64,000 nt of DNA. Origin: Microcebus murinus. Its lineage: Eukaryota; Chordata; Mammalia; Primates; Cheirogaleidae. A program made the position numbers and the translations under genes. This document shows positions 33,815 to 46,729 of the stretch, one piece after another. Positions within the stretch are counted from its first letter, which is position 1; every line of letters starts with the position of its first letter. The notes below the pieces were generated by a model that was not told the DNA's origin, did no database searches, and saw nothing but the letters and a program-made list of their open reading frames with translations. Location of the stretch: NCBI RefSeq assembly GCF_040939455.1, contig NC_134106.1, forward strand, positions 40,260,001 through 40,324,000, given 5' to 3'.

Positions 33815-34655
33815 TGAAAATATATTTCTCCAGTGAAGGTATACAAATGGCCAATAGGCATATGAAAAGATGCTTAACATCACTTTTATTAGGGAAATGC
33901 AAATCAAAACCACAATGAGATGCCACTTTACATTCACAGGGATGGCTATAATAAAAAACACAATAACAAGTGTTGATGAGCATAAGAGGAAATGTTCTTA
34001 CATTGCTAGTGGAAATGTAAAATGATGTAGCTGCTTTGGAAAAGTTTTACAGTTCCTCAAAAAGCTAAATACTGAGTTCCCATGTAACTCGGCAATTCCA
34101 CCCGTGTATTTACCCAAAATAAATAAAATGAAATACGTCCACAGAAAAATGTGTATCTGGATATTAATAGCAGCATTATTCATTCAAAAGTCAAAAAAAC
34201 TCAAATGTTCATTGATGAATGAATTTATAAGCAAATGAGATGTATTCGTACAATGGACTATTATTTGGCCATAGAAAGAAATGAAGTATCAATACATGAT
34301 ACAACATAGACAAACCTTGAAAACGTTATGCTAAGTGAAATAAACCAGACGTAACAGACTACATATTAATATTATATGACTATATTTACATGAAATGCCC
34401 CAAATGAGCAAATATATAGAGACAAAAAGTAGATTAGTGGTTGCCAGGTGCTGGGGATGGAGAAGGAAATGGGGATTGGCTGCTAATGGGTATGGAGTTT
34501 CTTTTAGGGGGTGATGAATATATTCTGAAGTTAGACAGCAGGGATGGTTGTAAAATCTAGTCAATGGTTGTAAAATTTAGTCAATGTACTAAAATCACTA
34601 AATTATTTACCTAAAAAGAGTGAATTTCATGGCATGTGAGTATCTCACTCCAACG
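33815..34655 (+). mobile_element. L1M 3' end, sense
   Basis: GGCCAATAGGCATATGAAAA, AAATCAAAACCACAATGAGA, GGCAATTCCACCCGTGTATT, TGCTAAGTGAAATAAACCAG, then the 3' UTR GTGGTTGCCAGGTGCTGGGG and GTGAATTTCATGGCATGTGA. The last two are typical of older L1M elements. Confidence 0.85.
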
Positions 34656-34698
34656 AAATATTACTATTATAACAACAACAACAACTACTACTACTACT
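34656..34698. repeat. (AAC)n(ACT)n simple repeat
   Basis: AACAACAACAACAACTACTACTACTACT-type run following the sense L1 tail; probably its degenerate tail. Confidence 0.85.
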
Positions 34699-35007
34699 GC
34701 AATGTTTTATTTCTTTCTTATGCTCATGGCTTCTGATGAGAAATCTATAGTCACTTGCAGTAATGTTCTCTTATTTGAAATGTGTTGTTTTTCTGCTTTT
34801 AGTGTATTTTCTTTGTCTTTAGTTTTCATCAGTTTGATTATATTATTCTGGGTATGGATTTCTTTGAATTTTTTCATTTGAGATTTTCTAAATTTCTTTA
34901 ATTTTCAGGTTTATATCTTTAATCAAAATTGAGAACTGGAGAATTCCTATTAATCTATCTTCAAACTCACTGAAAAGATTTCTCTGTCATCTTTATTCTT
35001 CCATTAA

Positions 35008-35724
<717 letters not shown>

Positions 35725-35728
35725 TTAA

Positions 35729-36355
35729 CTACACCAAGGAATTTAAAAATTTTGGTTATTGTATTTTTATTACAAGGCCAATATGAAAGTTTCCAACAGC
35801 AGAGACCAAGAAATGAACTATCCCATCTAAGGATAAAAGAAAGACATAGTTTACCTTGGATAAACTACTATGTTGGAGAGCTAAGAAGGAACTAAGTAAA
35901 GGTTTTTAAAACTTCTGTCCCTCGGAGGCAAGACTGTGTACTGCATGAGTCAAGAATCAACTTGGAAAATGTATCTCTGAACAAGGGTTGAATAGAATGA
36001 AGGTAGGACAGAAAAAATCCAGAAGCGTATGATCATTTATCACTTCCCCGTGAGAGGCGCTGATTTCTGAAGCTTAAAATAGATCCTAGGGGGGAGAGGA
36101 AAAAGAAGAAACTAGAAAAAGAACTAAGTTTTGAACTGAGTTTTAAATATTAGTTGATAAATTACTAGATTGGTCTAAATTTTTGCTATTAGATAGAAGT
36201 AGAAATTCATAATAGAGAATAAATTTAGTCTTAATATTATGAAGTCTTTATTTGCACCCATGAATTTTTATAAGTGCTTATAAATGTGAATTTATTCCCT
36301 CTGCCTAAATTTTTTTCCTTAAGTTTTCTTAGTGTTTGGTATCTATTACATATCT
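35729..36355. other. Intron 1 sequence, mostly single-copy
   Basis: The first about 60 bp may still be old L1 (TTTTGGTTATTGTATTTTTA). Nothing else is recognised. Confidence 0.45.
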
Positions 36356-36359
36356 GTAT

Positions 36360-36900
36360 TATATCATTCATTTATCAAATAAACATTTATAGAAGTGCAA
36401 ATTTTGACAAATACATGGCTAATAGGGTTACTAGGTTATAGATCATCCAAATAACTTTAGCATAAGTATACCCAAATATATCATGAGTATACTTAAATAT
36501 TTCATGGAACATACATTAAAATTATTTATTTGTCTGAAATTCAAATTTTAACTGAGTGCACTATATTTTTATTTGCTAAAACTGGCAAGTACTAAAATAC
36601 AAAGAAGGACATGCTATATTTCCTGTCCTTAAGGAAATCACAGGTCAGTGGAGTAATCATGTATAAAATTATAAAGGAATGTGATAAGTACAGTGATAGA
36701 GGTAAGTACAGATATTACAGAAACACTGAAGGTTGGGTACTTCATTCAATCTTTGAGGATAGGGTGGGCAGAGAGCGAGATGGTTTTCTAGAGGAAGTGA
36801 TGCTTGAATTGGGTTATAAAGGGTGAATAGAATTTGATCAAGCAAAAGGGAGGAATGGTGAAAGACATTTCAGGCTAAAGGAACCATTTTTGGGAAGGTG
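36360..36900 (-). repeat. L2 LINE fragment, antisense
   Basis: Starts with the L2 end (TTATCAAATAAACATTTATA) and continues with GAGGAAGTGATGCTTGAATT, GGGTTATAAAGGGTGAATAG and CATTTCAGGCTAAAGGAACC, the antisense of the L2 'first-class' segment. Confidence 0.65.
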
Positions 36901-37245
36901 GGAGCCAGTATACTGTCTTCAGTGAAAAACAGGTGCCAGATATTAGAGAATATATATGCTTTTCTGTTTTTAATATATTTTAGGTTACTGAGATTTGATC
37001 TTACCATTTGAATGGAGAGGAGAGCCTGAGATAGAATAGAGCAGGAGTAGAAGGAATTAAGAGAATAATGTGTAAGTATACATATTTCCATATGTATTGT
37101 GCATACATATGTGTATACACACACACACACACAAGAACCAGTAGGACTTGGTGATTCATTTGAATATGGAGAGTGTGGAAAAGGAGAAGAATCATGTATA
37201 TTCAGCATTACATGTAAAGTACCTCTGAGATATGTGGTGGGTATC
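36901..37245. other. Intron sequence with a short (CA)n run
   Basis: About nine CA units at 37116-37133; otherwise nothing recognised. Confidence 0.5.
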
Positions 37246-37729
37246 TGTTGGGGATTGAATTGTGTCTTATCAAAAAGATATGTTGAAGTCCTACATCATA
37301 GCTGTGAATGTGATCTTATTTGAAAACAGGGTTTTTTCAGATGTAATAAAATTAAGATTAAGTCATAATTAGGTCACTGATTAGGGTGGGCCCTAGTCCA
37401 TTATGACTGACACTATCATAAGAAGAGAAACTAGAGACATTGGAGAGGAGAACATCATGTGAAGACACAAACATAAAAGATGGCTATATAAAGATGGAGG
37501 TAGAGATTACAGTGATTTGTCTATAAACCAAGGAATGTCAAAGACTGATGGCCATTAAGAAAAGCTAGGGAAGGGGCACGGAACTGAAGGAAAGGCTTCA
37601 GGAGGAATCTATACTACTGACAGCCTAATTGTCGAGTTCTAACCTCCAAGAACTATGAAGAACAAACTGGTTGGTTTAATCTACCCAGTTCTAGGTACTT
37701 CATTATAGAAGTTCTAGACAACTAATACA
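37246..37729 (+). mobile_element. Solo LTR, ERVL-MaLR (MLT1-like)
   Basis: Begins TGTTGGGGATTGAATTGTGT and ends AGACAACTAATACA. Between them lie AAAGATATGTTGAAGTCCTA, GTGAATGTGATCTTATTTGA, AGGGTGGGCCCTAGTCCATT, GAACATCATGTGAAGACACA and ACCAAGGAATGTCAAAGACT. 484 bp; no internal region attached. Confidence 0.88.
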
Positions 37730-37849
37730 ATGTCTAATGAAACACTCTAAAGTGAGGGGAAAGTAATGTCTTAAAAATGTATTTTTGTAAGCACTAATAA
37801 TAATAAAGGTTATAGCTAACTTTCATAGAGCGTACTCTGTGGCAAGCAC

Positions 37850-38630
37850 TGTCACTTGCACCAGAATGCAATTCCAATCGATAAATTGGCAGAGCATTTA
37901 TAGAGAAGCACTGAGGAGAACCAATTCTGAAGGAGGGGACCAGGGAAAGAAATCTGGGAAGGAGATTGAGAAAGAATGATCAGGGAGTTTTAGAGAGAAC
38001 TGAAAGTTAAAGTGGTTAGAAGGAAAAGGGAATAGACAGTTTTTAGAAGAGTAAAAAAAATGGCAAGTACATCAAAGAGATATGGTAAGAATTGAAAAGT
38101 ATACATTGGATGTGATCATTGGGAGATTATTAAGAACAATTTCTGTGAGCTGTTAGGGAAAACAGATTGCACTGAATTGAGGCAAGATGTAGAAAAGTTA
38201 AGGGAGCAAATACAGCAAGTGTAAAATAATCTCCCAAAATTTTCAGATGAATCAAGGGGAAGAGATGTTGGAGGGTAGCTAGAGGGAAAGTCAAAGAAGG
38301 GCTTTTTTCCATTCTCAGTGTGAGCGACTCACACATGTTTGTAGGCTACAGGAGAAAGAGCAAGTTAGGATAGCAGGAAGTATAATGGAGTGGGTTCCTC
38401 CAGGACTGGGAGTAGACAGGGTGAAGGACATTAGAAGAGATGCTGATCATCAACAAGACTGAAGGACTCTTGTCTACTGAGAATAGAGAATATTAAATGG
38501 AGAAGGGTGCGATTGTAGTTAATTCTACTAAGAAGGAAATTGAGAAAGCTTTCAGATGTACTAAATTGTCTGAATTATACAGTAGGCAAGGCCATTTACT
38601 TCAAGTGTGGAGGTGGAGTTAAGAAGAGCA
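37850..38630 (-). repeat. L2 LINE fragment(s), antisense
   Basis: Purine-rich antisense L2 coding sequence (TACATTGGATGTGATCATTG, GGAGATTATTAAGAACAATT, CAAATACAGCAAGTGTAAAA). Strongly diverged. Confidence 0.45.
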
Positions 38631-38668
38631 TATGAAGGGAGTAGTAGGGATTTGCTCTCGCAAAGGGT

Positions 38669-40680
38669 GTATTAGTCCATTTTCTGTTGCTTATAATATA
38701 CACCTGAAACTGGGTAATTTATTTTCAAAAAAATTTCTTACACTCATGGAGACTGAGAAGTCTAAGGTCAAGGTACCATATCTAGTGGGGCCTTCTTACT
38801 TGTGGGGACTTTCTGTAGAATCTCAAGGTGACCCAGGGCATTATATAGTGAGGTGGCTAAGCATTCCTCTTCTTGTAAAGGCAAAAAGAAAGGAGTAATA
38901 AGCCCCAAGCAATTCTGAAACCCAGCAAGACAGACATTAAAGCTTTTGGAGAATAATCTCTTTTGACTCTATAATGCAAACTCCTGCACACACTGGGGGT
39001 GGGGCGATTGGGCCCTCAAGGCCTCTGGCAGCCCTGCCCCAATAGATTTGCTGGGTGAAGACCACATGGCTCCTTCTATGAGTTAGATTCTGGCATCTGA
39101 AGCTTTCCCAGGCCAGCACTGTATGCTGCTGTGACTCTACACTTCTGGGGTCTCAGTGACAGTCCCATTCCCATGGCTCCACTAGGCATTGCCCTGATGG
39201 GAATTCTTCAGCAGCTCTGACTCTAGATTTCCACTTGGCATTGCTCTAGTGGGCACTGCCTGCTGTAGTTCCTGGCCTACAACTTCTCAAGTCTCTGACT
39301 GGGTCCCCAGGCTTTTGCCAACATCCTTTGAAATCTGAGTGGAGACGGCTAAGCCTCCACAGCTCTGGCTTTCTGTAAGCCTGCAAAATTAGCACCACAC
39401 GGATGCTGCCAAAGTTTATGACTTATACCCAGCATCCTCAAAGTAGGCCCGCAGGCCACATGTCACCCGCTGAGTACATTTATCAGGCCCTCTGGGTGCT
39501 TTTGCCACTGCTGCCTGTCCTGCTTAGTAGCCGACTCGTCCTAGGACCACAGTGCACACTCTCCAACAGTCTGAGGGACAGTGAACTGGCTCCCTGTTTA
39601 AAAAGTTTGAGGACCCCTGACTTATACCTTCTGAAGCTGCAACACAAGTCACACTTGGGGACAGTTGACCCACAGCTGGGGTAGCTATGGATCACTGTGC
39701 CAGGGTACAGGGAACAGAGTTCCAAGGCAGTCCTGGGCAGCAAGCCTGTGGAGACGACCCAGGTCTGTCCTCTGAAACCATTCTGCCCCCCTAGCAGGCC
39801 CCCCTCTGGACCTGTTAGGGGTAAATGTTCCAAAGTAACCAAGCCATTCCTTCTGTTTTATTTAGAAATTTGTCCTGCCAGATACCTTAGTTCATAACGC
39901 TCAAGTTCAGCCTTACACAAGCGCTCAGGGATAGGCATAGTTAAGCCAAATTCTTTGCCAATTTATAACAAGGATGGGCTTGATTACAGTTTCCAATACC
40001 TTGTTCCTCAGTTTCATCTGAAACTTCTTCAAAATGGACTTTACAGTTCATATTTTTATCAGCATTCTGGGTATAACTACTTAAACAATCTCTAAGAAGT
40101 TCCAAACTTTCCATAGCCTTCTTGAGTTTTAAGCTCTCAACAGAATCTAGGCTTTTTCTAGCCTGCTTCCCCAAATTCTTCCACCCTCTGCCTACTACCC
40201 ATTTCTAAAGCTGTTTCCACATTTTTAGGTATTCATCATCAGTAACACCCCTGGTACCAATTTTCTGTCTTAGTCTGTTTTCTGTTGCTTATAACAATAT
40301 CTGAAGTGAGGTAATTTAAAAGAAAGGGAATTTTTTTTTACAGTTATAGAGGTTTAAGGTCACGAGGCTGCATCTTGTCAGGGCCTTCTTGCTATTGAGG
40401 ATTCTGCAGAATCTTAAGGTAGCATAGGACATTACATGGTGAGGGGGCTGAGCATTCTAGTTCACGTCTCTTCCTCTTTGTCTTAAGCCACCTGTCCCAC
40501 TCCTATGATAACTCATTAATCTATTAACCCATTAATCCATTAAGAGTGGATTAATTCATTCATGAGGGCAGACCTCTTATGACTCAATCATCTCTTAAAG
40601 GCACTACCTCTCAGTACTGCCATGTTTGGGATTTAATTTTAATATGAGTTTAAAGTGGGACAAAGATTCAAACCATAGCA
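38669..40680 (-). mobile_element. MaLR provirus (MST/THE1-like) with both LTRs
   Basis: About 2.0 kb ERVL-MaLR element on the minus strand. Right LTR 40266-40680 (TGTCTTAGTCTGTTTTCTGT to ATTCAAACCATAGCA) is complete. Left LTR 38669-38895 starts TGTATTAGTCCATTTTCTGT but lacks roughly its 5' 150-200 bp (in element direction). The internal region includes CAGCAAGACAGACATTAAAG, ATAATCTCTTTTGACTCTAT, CCAGATACCTTAGTTCATAA and AAGAAGTTCCAAACTTTCC, matching MaLR internal non-coding sequence. MaLRs carry no intact pol. A small hAT sits inside at 39430-39619. The possible duplication AAGG(G/A) is weak. Confidence 0.88.
39430..39619. mobile_element. Small non-autonomous hAT transposon, copy B
   Basis: About 190 bp from CAGCATCCTCAAAGTAGGCC to AGTTTGAGGACCCCTG, strongly similar to 20940-21164 but with two internal deletions. 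The flanks share ACTTATACC (39421-39429 and 39620-39628), consistent with the 8-bp duplication of hAT elements. The host MaLR sequence reads through cleanly when the insert and one copy are removed. Confidence 0.93.
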
Positions 40681-43600
40681 AAGGAAATGGACAAAGAAGC
40701 TAATCAAGAATGACTGAGCATGATAGGTAGTGCAGAGGGGCTCTTATAGTCTAGGAGTATATTTTTTTGTATTACTGGCTATTTTCCCAGGTGTGTGCAT
40801 TTCTACCAGTAGTGCGTAGTCACTTGGGCACAGGGGAAAAGAAGTTGAGTTGTGGCAATGATTTATAGTCATCTTTCTTCATGGTATTTTCTCCCTTTTG
40901 TCCTTTGCTGGGAAGTTGTTGGGGCAGCATATGGGTGCAAAGAATCAAGAATGCTGGTGAGTTCAACAAGAGAATCTAACTCTGTGAAAGGAAGGGAGGC
41001 CAAGAGGCATGTGATAGCCTGGAAGAAAATTAAGGGACTATGGGGTGGGAGTTTGGCCAGGTGGTCAAAAATCAAGAAGTGTGGTGGTAACAAAGATGTG
41101 GGCACTGATAGGATAGGAGGTGTGGGTCACAGAATAGACAAGTGGGGTTAAATGCTCACTATGGTAGACTAGTACTTGCCAATAAATAGAATGAAGATGT
41201 TCCCTGAAAGTGGGTGCTAAAGTTCAGTAAATTGAAAATCTTTAATATAATTATCATACCCCAGTAAATAGGAAGTCAGTTTTTGAATGGATTAGCTATG
41301 TGGACATTGTAACCAAGGATGATGTATAATCTAGTATAATCTATACTGAGTTGTATGTGAATAGAATATTATAGATTAATTACAACATGTAAATATTTCT
41401 ACAAAAATCCTTATGATTATCAGAATCTCTGCCACCTAAAGAGTCTCTGACACAAAGGTTAGTGAGAGAGAGGATGATGAAAAGGCACACTGAAATCAGA
41501 TTGTAAAAGCTTTTGTTCTATGTCAGTGTTTGACTTTTTTTCCCCATTATTGCTTCCCTAAGGAGCCTTTTTAAATAGACATTTTTCCTCTAATCTTCCC
41601 CACTCCCTACCCTCATGAAATTTTAATACCACAGATATACCATGTATCTGTTTATATACTGTAAATCTGTTCTTTATACAAGAAAGGAGAACTCTCTCAT
41701 CTCTCCTTCCCTCCCCAAAACAATTTTTGCCTCCTTAGGGTTACTACTGCTACGTTGAGAAGAAATACGCTAAGTAAATAAGTTTGGACTTTACTTGGAA
41801 GGAAATAGGAGCCCCTGAAGATATTTAGGAAAGGAGAAATGTTGGTGTGGCTCCTTTAAAATTTGATGGATCCTCTCTTCTGCTGAAATTAAAGGATCAT
41901 AAAGAAACTCAGGCTCAAATCAAGAAAAAGCATTAGAAAATCTCTCGCAACAGAATTACAAGACAAGATTCAGAAACAAAGGTAAAGCCTGCTGCAGGTA
42001 GAACCACACTGGCTCCCCTCTGCTAGTCTGTCTTCAAAGCCAAAGACTCAATTTGCTTTGTGAACAGAAGTGAGCCTCAGCACAGACCTGGAGGCAGAGG
42101 CCAGCCAGTACCTGACATTTCAGAATAAAGGGCACATCCTGAGATGGCGTCCCCAGAGGACCGATGGCCTGCCTCTAATCACTGGCTCCTCAGTAGAATG
42201 AGGCTCTGCCCTCTATCTTTTTAAATGAGTGTGAAAGTGGTGAGGGAGGGGGACAAAGTCTCTAAGGAGTGTATCTGACTCTCCTATACTTACTGATTTA
42301 ATAACCCACATAAGGGTCAGGGTTTTCATTTCATGATGTTACAAGACCAGACATAAGAAAGCCCACACTCATGACTCTATGCCTTGGATGAAATTTGGAA
42401 CAAAGATGGGTCAGTTTATTGCACAGTGAGTAGGGCACAGGAGATGCCTTGCTTTCTTTTAGTGTGACTTAGTGACCATTGGTTTCCTCCAAAACCCAAA
42501 CGCCATAGATTATTGTGACTGGGTGGACTACGGTTTTCTTTTTTTAATCCTCTAAAAAGACATTGAAAGAACTCACCATTATCATTGCAATTTCAGTTTG
42601 TAAAAGCTTGGAGAGATGATAGTATCAGTAATCATGCCAGAGAAGAGAAAAGGTTATTATCTAACAAGCTTTTACCTGGAAGAAGACTAGAGTAGATTTA
42701 ATCTTTGCAAAATGCTGACCCTGGGCCCAACAACCCCTCGGAAGAATGGGGAGGTCCTTAAAGTTGGAGAGTTGCTTTTTCTCCAGTGTCTCAGCAGGCT
42801 GAGCAGATTAACAGACACACCTGGACTTTCTGGTCAGCCATTGCCATTTCCTTACCGCACAGAGAATTGCCATGTGCTAGGCAGAAACAGGTGGTGCTAC
42901 AGAGACGCCACCTGAGCCAGAACTCTTTGCAAAGCAGGGAAAGTGTCCTTTGTTTGGTCAGAGTTTAGAACAACCATGGAAAGTTGTTCTGAGAACCATT
43001 CTGCTTCCTTTCTCTTTCACATCCATCAAGGCTCTTCTTTTAAATAGAAGAAAGGAAAAATTTAAAAAACAGAACATGTTTCTATTCAGTCTTTTCTTTG
43101 CATTCTAGTCAAGCCGTAATCTTAACAGAAGCAGGTTGATTTGTGAAGTTAATAAGGAAAAATGGTTTGTAGAAAGATATTGTGCTGCAAAGGGCATGCA
43201 GTATGGCACGAGAAGTATTGGAAGATGCCAGGAGTGTAAGGAGGACCAAAGTGGCTTCATTTAAGTCTTTTGTTGTTGTTTTTACTGTCTACCTCTGACT
43301 GATGTCCTCAGTGGAGTGTCGTATAAATAGAAGAGATCAGTCAACTCCATGCCAGTTGGGTAGTTCTGCTTAGCTCTGCTGAGCCCAGAAGTGCCCTCTC
43401 TGGATGTGGGGTGGTGGGTGAACAGAACATACCTGCGACAGAGAGGAGACCAACTTTCTCAAAACTATATAGTTTTAGCATAGAAAGAGTGAGAAGGGCT
43501 TGGCTGCAGAGATTCAAGAATGTAAGAAAATCCAGAAAACAGATATACCTGTTTTGAGTTGAGAAATCCATAGGTTCAAAAACTTTGGGGAAAGGGGCTG

Positions 43601-44484
43601 AAGCTACCAATCCCGGACAGGGTGAAGGCAGCGGGTGAGTATTGGGAGCAATCACACTTTGTACTTTTCAAAGAAACATAACAAAAGCACAGAGATTGAG
43701 TGTGTTTTCATCATTGTAATCTAGTTTATCTGAATATCAGGAACAGCCTTGAAAAGCAAAAAAGGCAGGCTGTATTGAAAGCAAGGGCAGTTTCCTCCTG
43801 TTTGCCTTGGTGTTCAGGGGAGTGCTGCTTGTATTGATTGTATGTCTCAATTATGTCGTTTTGGCAAATTCCCCTCCTTAGCTTTCTCCACCACCTGCTG
43901 CCTCCCCAGTTATTCTTGGGACTAGAAGCCCAGTTTCTTAAGTTCAAGGAAAAGGTGAAGGTTCCAAGAAAGCTCACTTTAAGTCACTTCGTACAGCAGA
44001 AAGCCAAGCACCTCCTCTGTTGTGCTCAACAAACAGCAGTTGGTCATTAAACTTCAAGAACCAGGAGGCAGAGAAAAAAAAAATAAATGGGAAAGATTTA
44101 AATGAGAAAAACAGCTGAAGTTTCTGCTTTCATAGAAAGGCCAGGCTCTGCGCACTGACTCTCATTAATGTGCCCTTTGGTTCCCATTTCCCAAACAGCA
44201 CATCCCAGTCTCAACACTGATACATTCAGTCTTTCAGGACAAAGCACTGCTGTCCTGTGAGCTGCTCCCTGCCAGCCAGCTGGGAGCTGCCCAACTCAAG
44301 GCCACCAGTCAGACAAACAAAGCACTGGGCAGCGGTACTGGATGTGTTGATCTTTCTTCACCACGTGGGGCTGGCTGTATCTTCCAAGGGAGATGGAAGT
44401 TGAGGAACACCAACTCAGAAGAGTTTCGTGGCAAGCTGAGGGTTCTCCCACTTCCTCCCAATCAGCAAGCTAGACCTTACTCCA
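40681..44484. other. Single-copy FSHR intron 1 sequence
   Basis: About 3.8 kb. Possible L2 traces at 40690-41150, but nothing firm. No exon-like segment: the open frames here are under 105 codons and lack matching splice sites. Confidence 0.5.
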
Positions 44485-44600
44485 AAAGCAAACTGTGTGG
44501 CCTTAATCAAGTCACTTAATCCCTCTGGATCTGTTTTCTCCTCTGCAAAATGGTTGTGTGATTGTCTGCTCTCCCTTCTGACCAAGTCAGTAGGACGTCC
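44485..44600 (+). repeat. MIR SINE fragment
   Basis: AACTGTGTGGCCTTAATCAA, GTCACTTAATCCCTCTGGAT and CTCCTCTGCAAAATGG are MIR core in sense. Confidence 0.8.
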
Positions 44601-45476
44601 AAGGGAGGCAGTATTTGGTAGCTATTGGAGACATCTTCCTTGTGTGAAGCCAGGAGTACAAAGATAATGCCCTCTACCTGCCCACCTCCTATTCCTGAGC
44701 CCTCAGGCCTGAAGTACCTTTTAAAGGAGGCAGGTCTCAATATTGAACAATGAGGTGCCATCTGAAGTGCACTCCAGGGAGAAGACGTGCACGGACAGGT
44801 TTACAGGAGTGACTGTGTCAAAGATGCCTCCCAGAGCCAGGTTTGATAGAGAGATGGAGAGGGAAAGACAGAGCGCATGAAGTTGGCCCACAGATCGGGT
44901 TTGTGGGTGCATAGCGGAGAGTGACAATGGGGAAAGACAGGATTCCCAGGATAACCTTCACTAACTTTAGAGTTTGGGGACTGATCCTATATCATTCAGA
45001 ACTTTTCTTCAGAGGGACACATCGAAATCATTTAAAGAAAAATACACATTTTTTACCCTATCCTCCTCTTTAGGTGGTTTTATGCCATGTAAAGAGATAT
45101 CTTATTAAATTCTGATAAACTCAGGCCCATGAGCATGGAGGAACATTCTAGACACGAAATCTATGTCACTGACATTTTTCTCATTAGAACTCACCCAAAT
45201 AGCCTCAGTATAGTTATTTCTCAAAGACATTTCTTGCCTGATGACCTTGGCTCCTTCTAGTCCATAGCTTCCTAACCCAAGTGCCCCCTCACCCCGGTGG
45301 GCTACGCAGAGGGTACATGTGTACAAAATGGTGACACCCTCAGCTCTGGCAAATCTGTGGGGCCTGGAGCAGCCTCTCATTTTATGGAGTCCTAGCAATG
45401 ACCACAATGAACCATACTTTTATTATACTACTCTGCATATGCCATAGTGTGAAAAAATTTGGAAAGCATCATTCTA
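44601..45476. other. Single-copy intron 1 sequence
   Basis: No repeat, exon or structured element recognised. Confidence 0.5.
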
Positions 45477-45483
45477 ATCCATT

Positions 45484-45770
45484 TTTTTAATGAGACAAAG
45501 TCTCGCTCTATAGCTCAAGCTGGAGTGCAGTGGCTTTATCATAGCTTGCTGCAGCCTCAAACTCCTGAGCTCAAGGGATCCTTCTACTTCAGCCTCCTGA
45601 GTAGCAAGGACTACAGGTGTATACCACCATCCCAGGCCAATTTTTCGAACTTTCTGTAGAGATGGGATCTTGCTATCTTGCCCATCCTAGTCTCAAATTC
45701 CTGGCCTCAATTCTCCCACTTTGGCCTCCCAAAGTGCTGGGATAACAGGTGTGAGCCATCATGCCTGGTC
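45484..45770 (-). mobile_element. Old AluJ-like element, antisense
   Basis: TGAGACAAAGTCTCGCTCTA, TGGAGTGCAGTGGCTTTATC, GCCTCAAACTCCTGAGCTCA, GATGGGATCTTGCTATCTTG and CCTCCCAAAGTGCTGGGATA. It lacks the lemur-specific middle block and is more diverged, so it predates the lemur Alus. Duplication AATCCATTTT on both sides (about 45476-45485 and 45774-45783). Confidence 0.9.
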
Positions 45771-45789
45771 TCCAATCCATTTTCTACAA

Positions 45790-46345
45790 TAACTATCTAA
45801 AGAAAATTCTCTAAATGCAAATCCTATCTCATCATTGCCATCATTGCCTTTCAATAACACCTTATTACCCATAAAAGAAAGTTCAGACTTTTCAGGAACA
45901 ATTCCTGTATGATTTGGCTCCTGCTTTGTTATACTCCTTGATCCTGTCTTCTGGTCACCTCAAGTGGTTTGTTGTTTCTTGAATGTGCTATGTTATTCTT
46001 ATCTCTACTTTTTGCACATGCTGTTCCCCCTACTTGAAATGGCCTTCCATCCTCATTATAATATCATAGGGATTTCCTCCCTTCCTTTAAAATTCACCTC
46101 CAGTATCATTTTCTCTGGGCAAATGCCTGTGGCCTTCTTTGGCTCTGCTAAAATCTTTTGTCTCCTGGAGCACCATGCTGGCTTGCACAAATCCGTCTTA
46201 CACGCCTTATCTTACCGCTGTGAATATTTGCTGACCTGGCTGTTTTAGTCTATTATAATTAGGGAAGCAGGCTCTGTATTTCATTCATATTGTGTCTTGA
46301 ATATTATAGGTGTTTAATAAGTACTTACTGGAGAATAATTGATCC
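45790..46345 (+). repeat. L2 LINE 3' region, sense
   Basis: TGCCTTTCAATAACACCTTA, TGTATGATTTGGCTCCTGCT, TTTGCACATGCTGTTCCCCC, CTTGAAATGGCCTTCCATCC, TTAAAATTCACCTCCAGTAT and AGGTGTTTAATAAGTACTTA follow L2 to its 3' end. Confidence 0.85.
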
Positions 46346-46409
46346 ATCTAGATGGTAAAGAGAAACTATTTGGTAATAAAGTGAAAACTGATTGGCAATT
46401 GTTAATCAC

Positions 46410-46665
46410 ATTGTTAATAATCACTACCTTTTATTGGGAATTACTGTGTGGCAAGAGCTATAGGGATGCTCTATGTACATACTTTTTGTTCTTTTGATAA
46501 CCCTATACAAAGTAAGGGCCACTCTCCTCAATTATACACGTGAGGAAAATGAGATTGGGAGAGCCCAATGGCTTTCCCAAGTTCACACAATTTCTGAACA
46601 GCAGACTCAAGTTTCAGCCAAAGTATTTCTGACTCTAGTGTGGACCTCTTTATTCTCCCCCACCA
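46410..46665 (-). repeat. MIR SINE, nearly complete
   Basis: ACCTTTTATTGGGAATTACT, GATAACCCTATACAAAGTAA, ACACGTGAGGAAAATGAGAT, TCACACAATTTCTGAACAGC and TCTGACTCTAGTGTGGACCT. Confidence 0.75.
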
Positions 46666-46729
46666 TGGCTTTCAAATGCACATTGGGGTATATTTTGAGT
46701 ACACATTTCTTACCTGAACATGTCAATAC

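Larger units (their letters stand above)
28660..35003 (-). mobile_element. Old antisense L1 ORF2, interrupted by younger elements
   Basis: Antisense ORF2 sequence runs 28660-30714, resumes at 32856-33800 and probably at 34700-35003. Landmarks include GCAACCACTGATCTACTGTC, CAGTATTCCATTGTATGGGT, CTGGGTCATATAGTAAATGT, TGTATTCTGGATACAAGTTC, CTGCTGGGATTTTGATTGGA, CCACTTGACCGTTGTGTATG and CTCAAGTCTATTTTATCTGA. Gaps are filled by an L1 in the same orientation (30715-32855) and a sense L1 3' end (33815-34655). A piggyBac copy (35008-35724) lies at the far end. L1MB/MC-like by divergence. Confidence 0.75.

Noticed and set aside
39483..39842. 119-codon open frame, minus strand
   Set aside because: Runs through the nested hAT MITE and MaLR internal sequence; chance frame.
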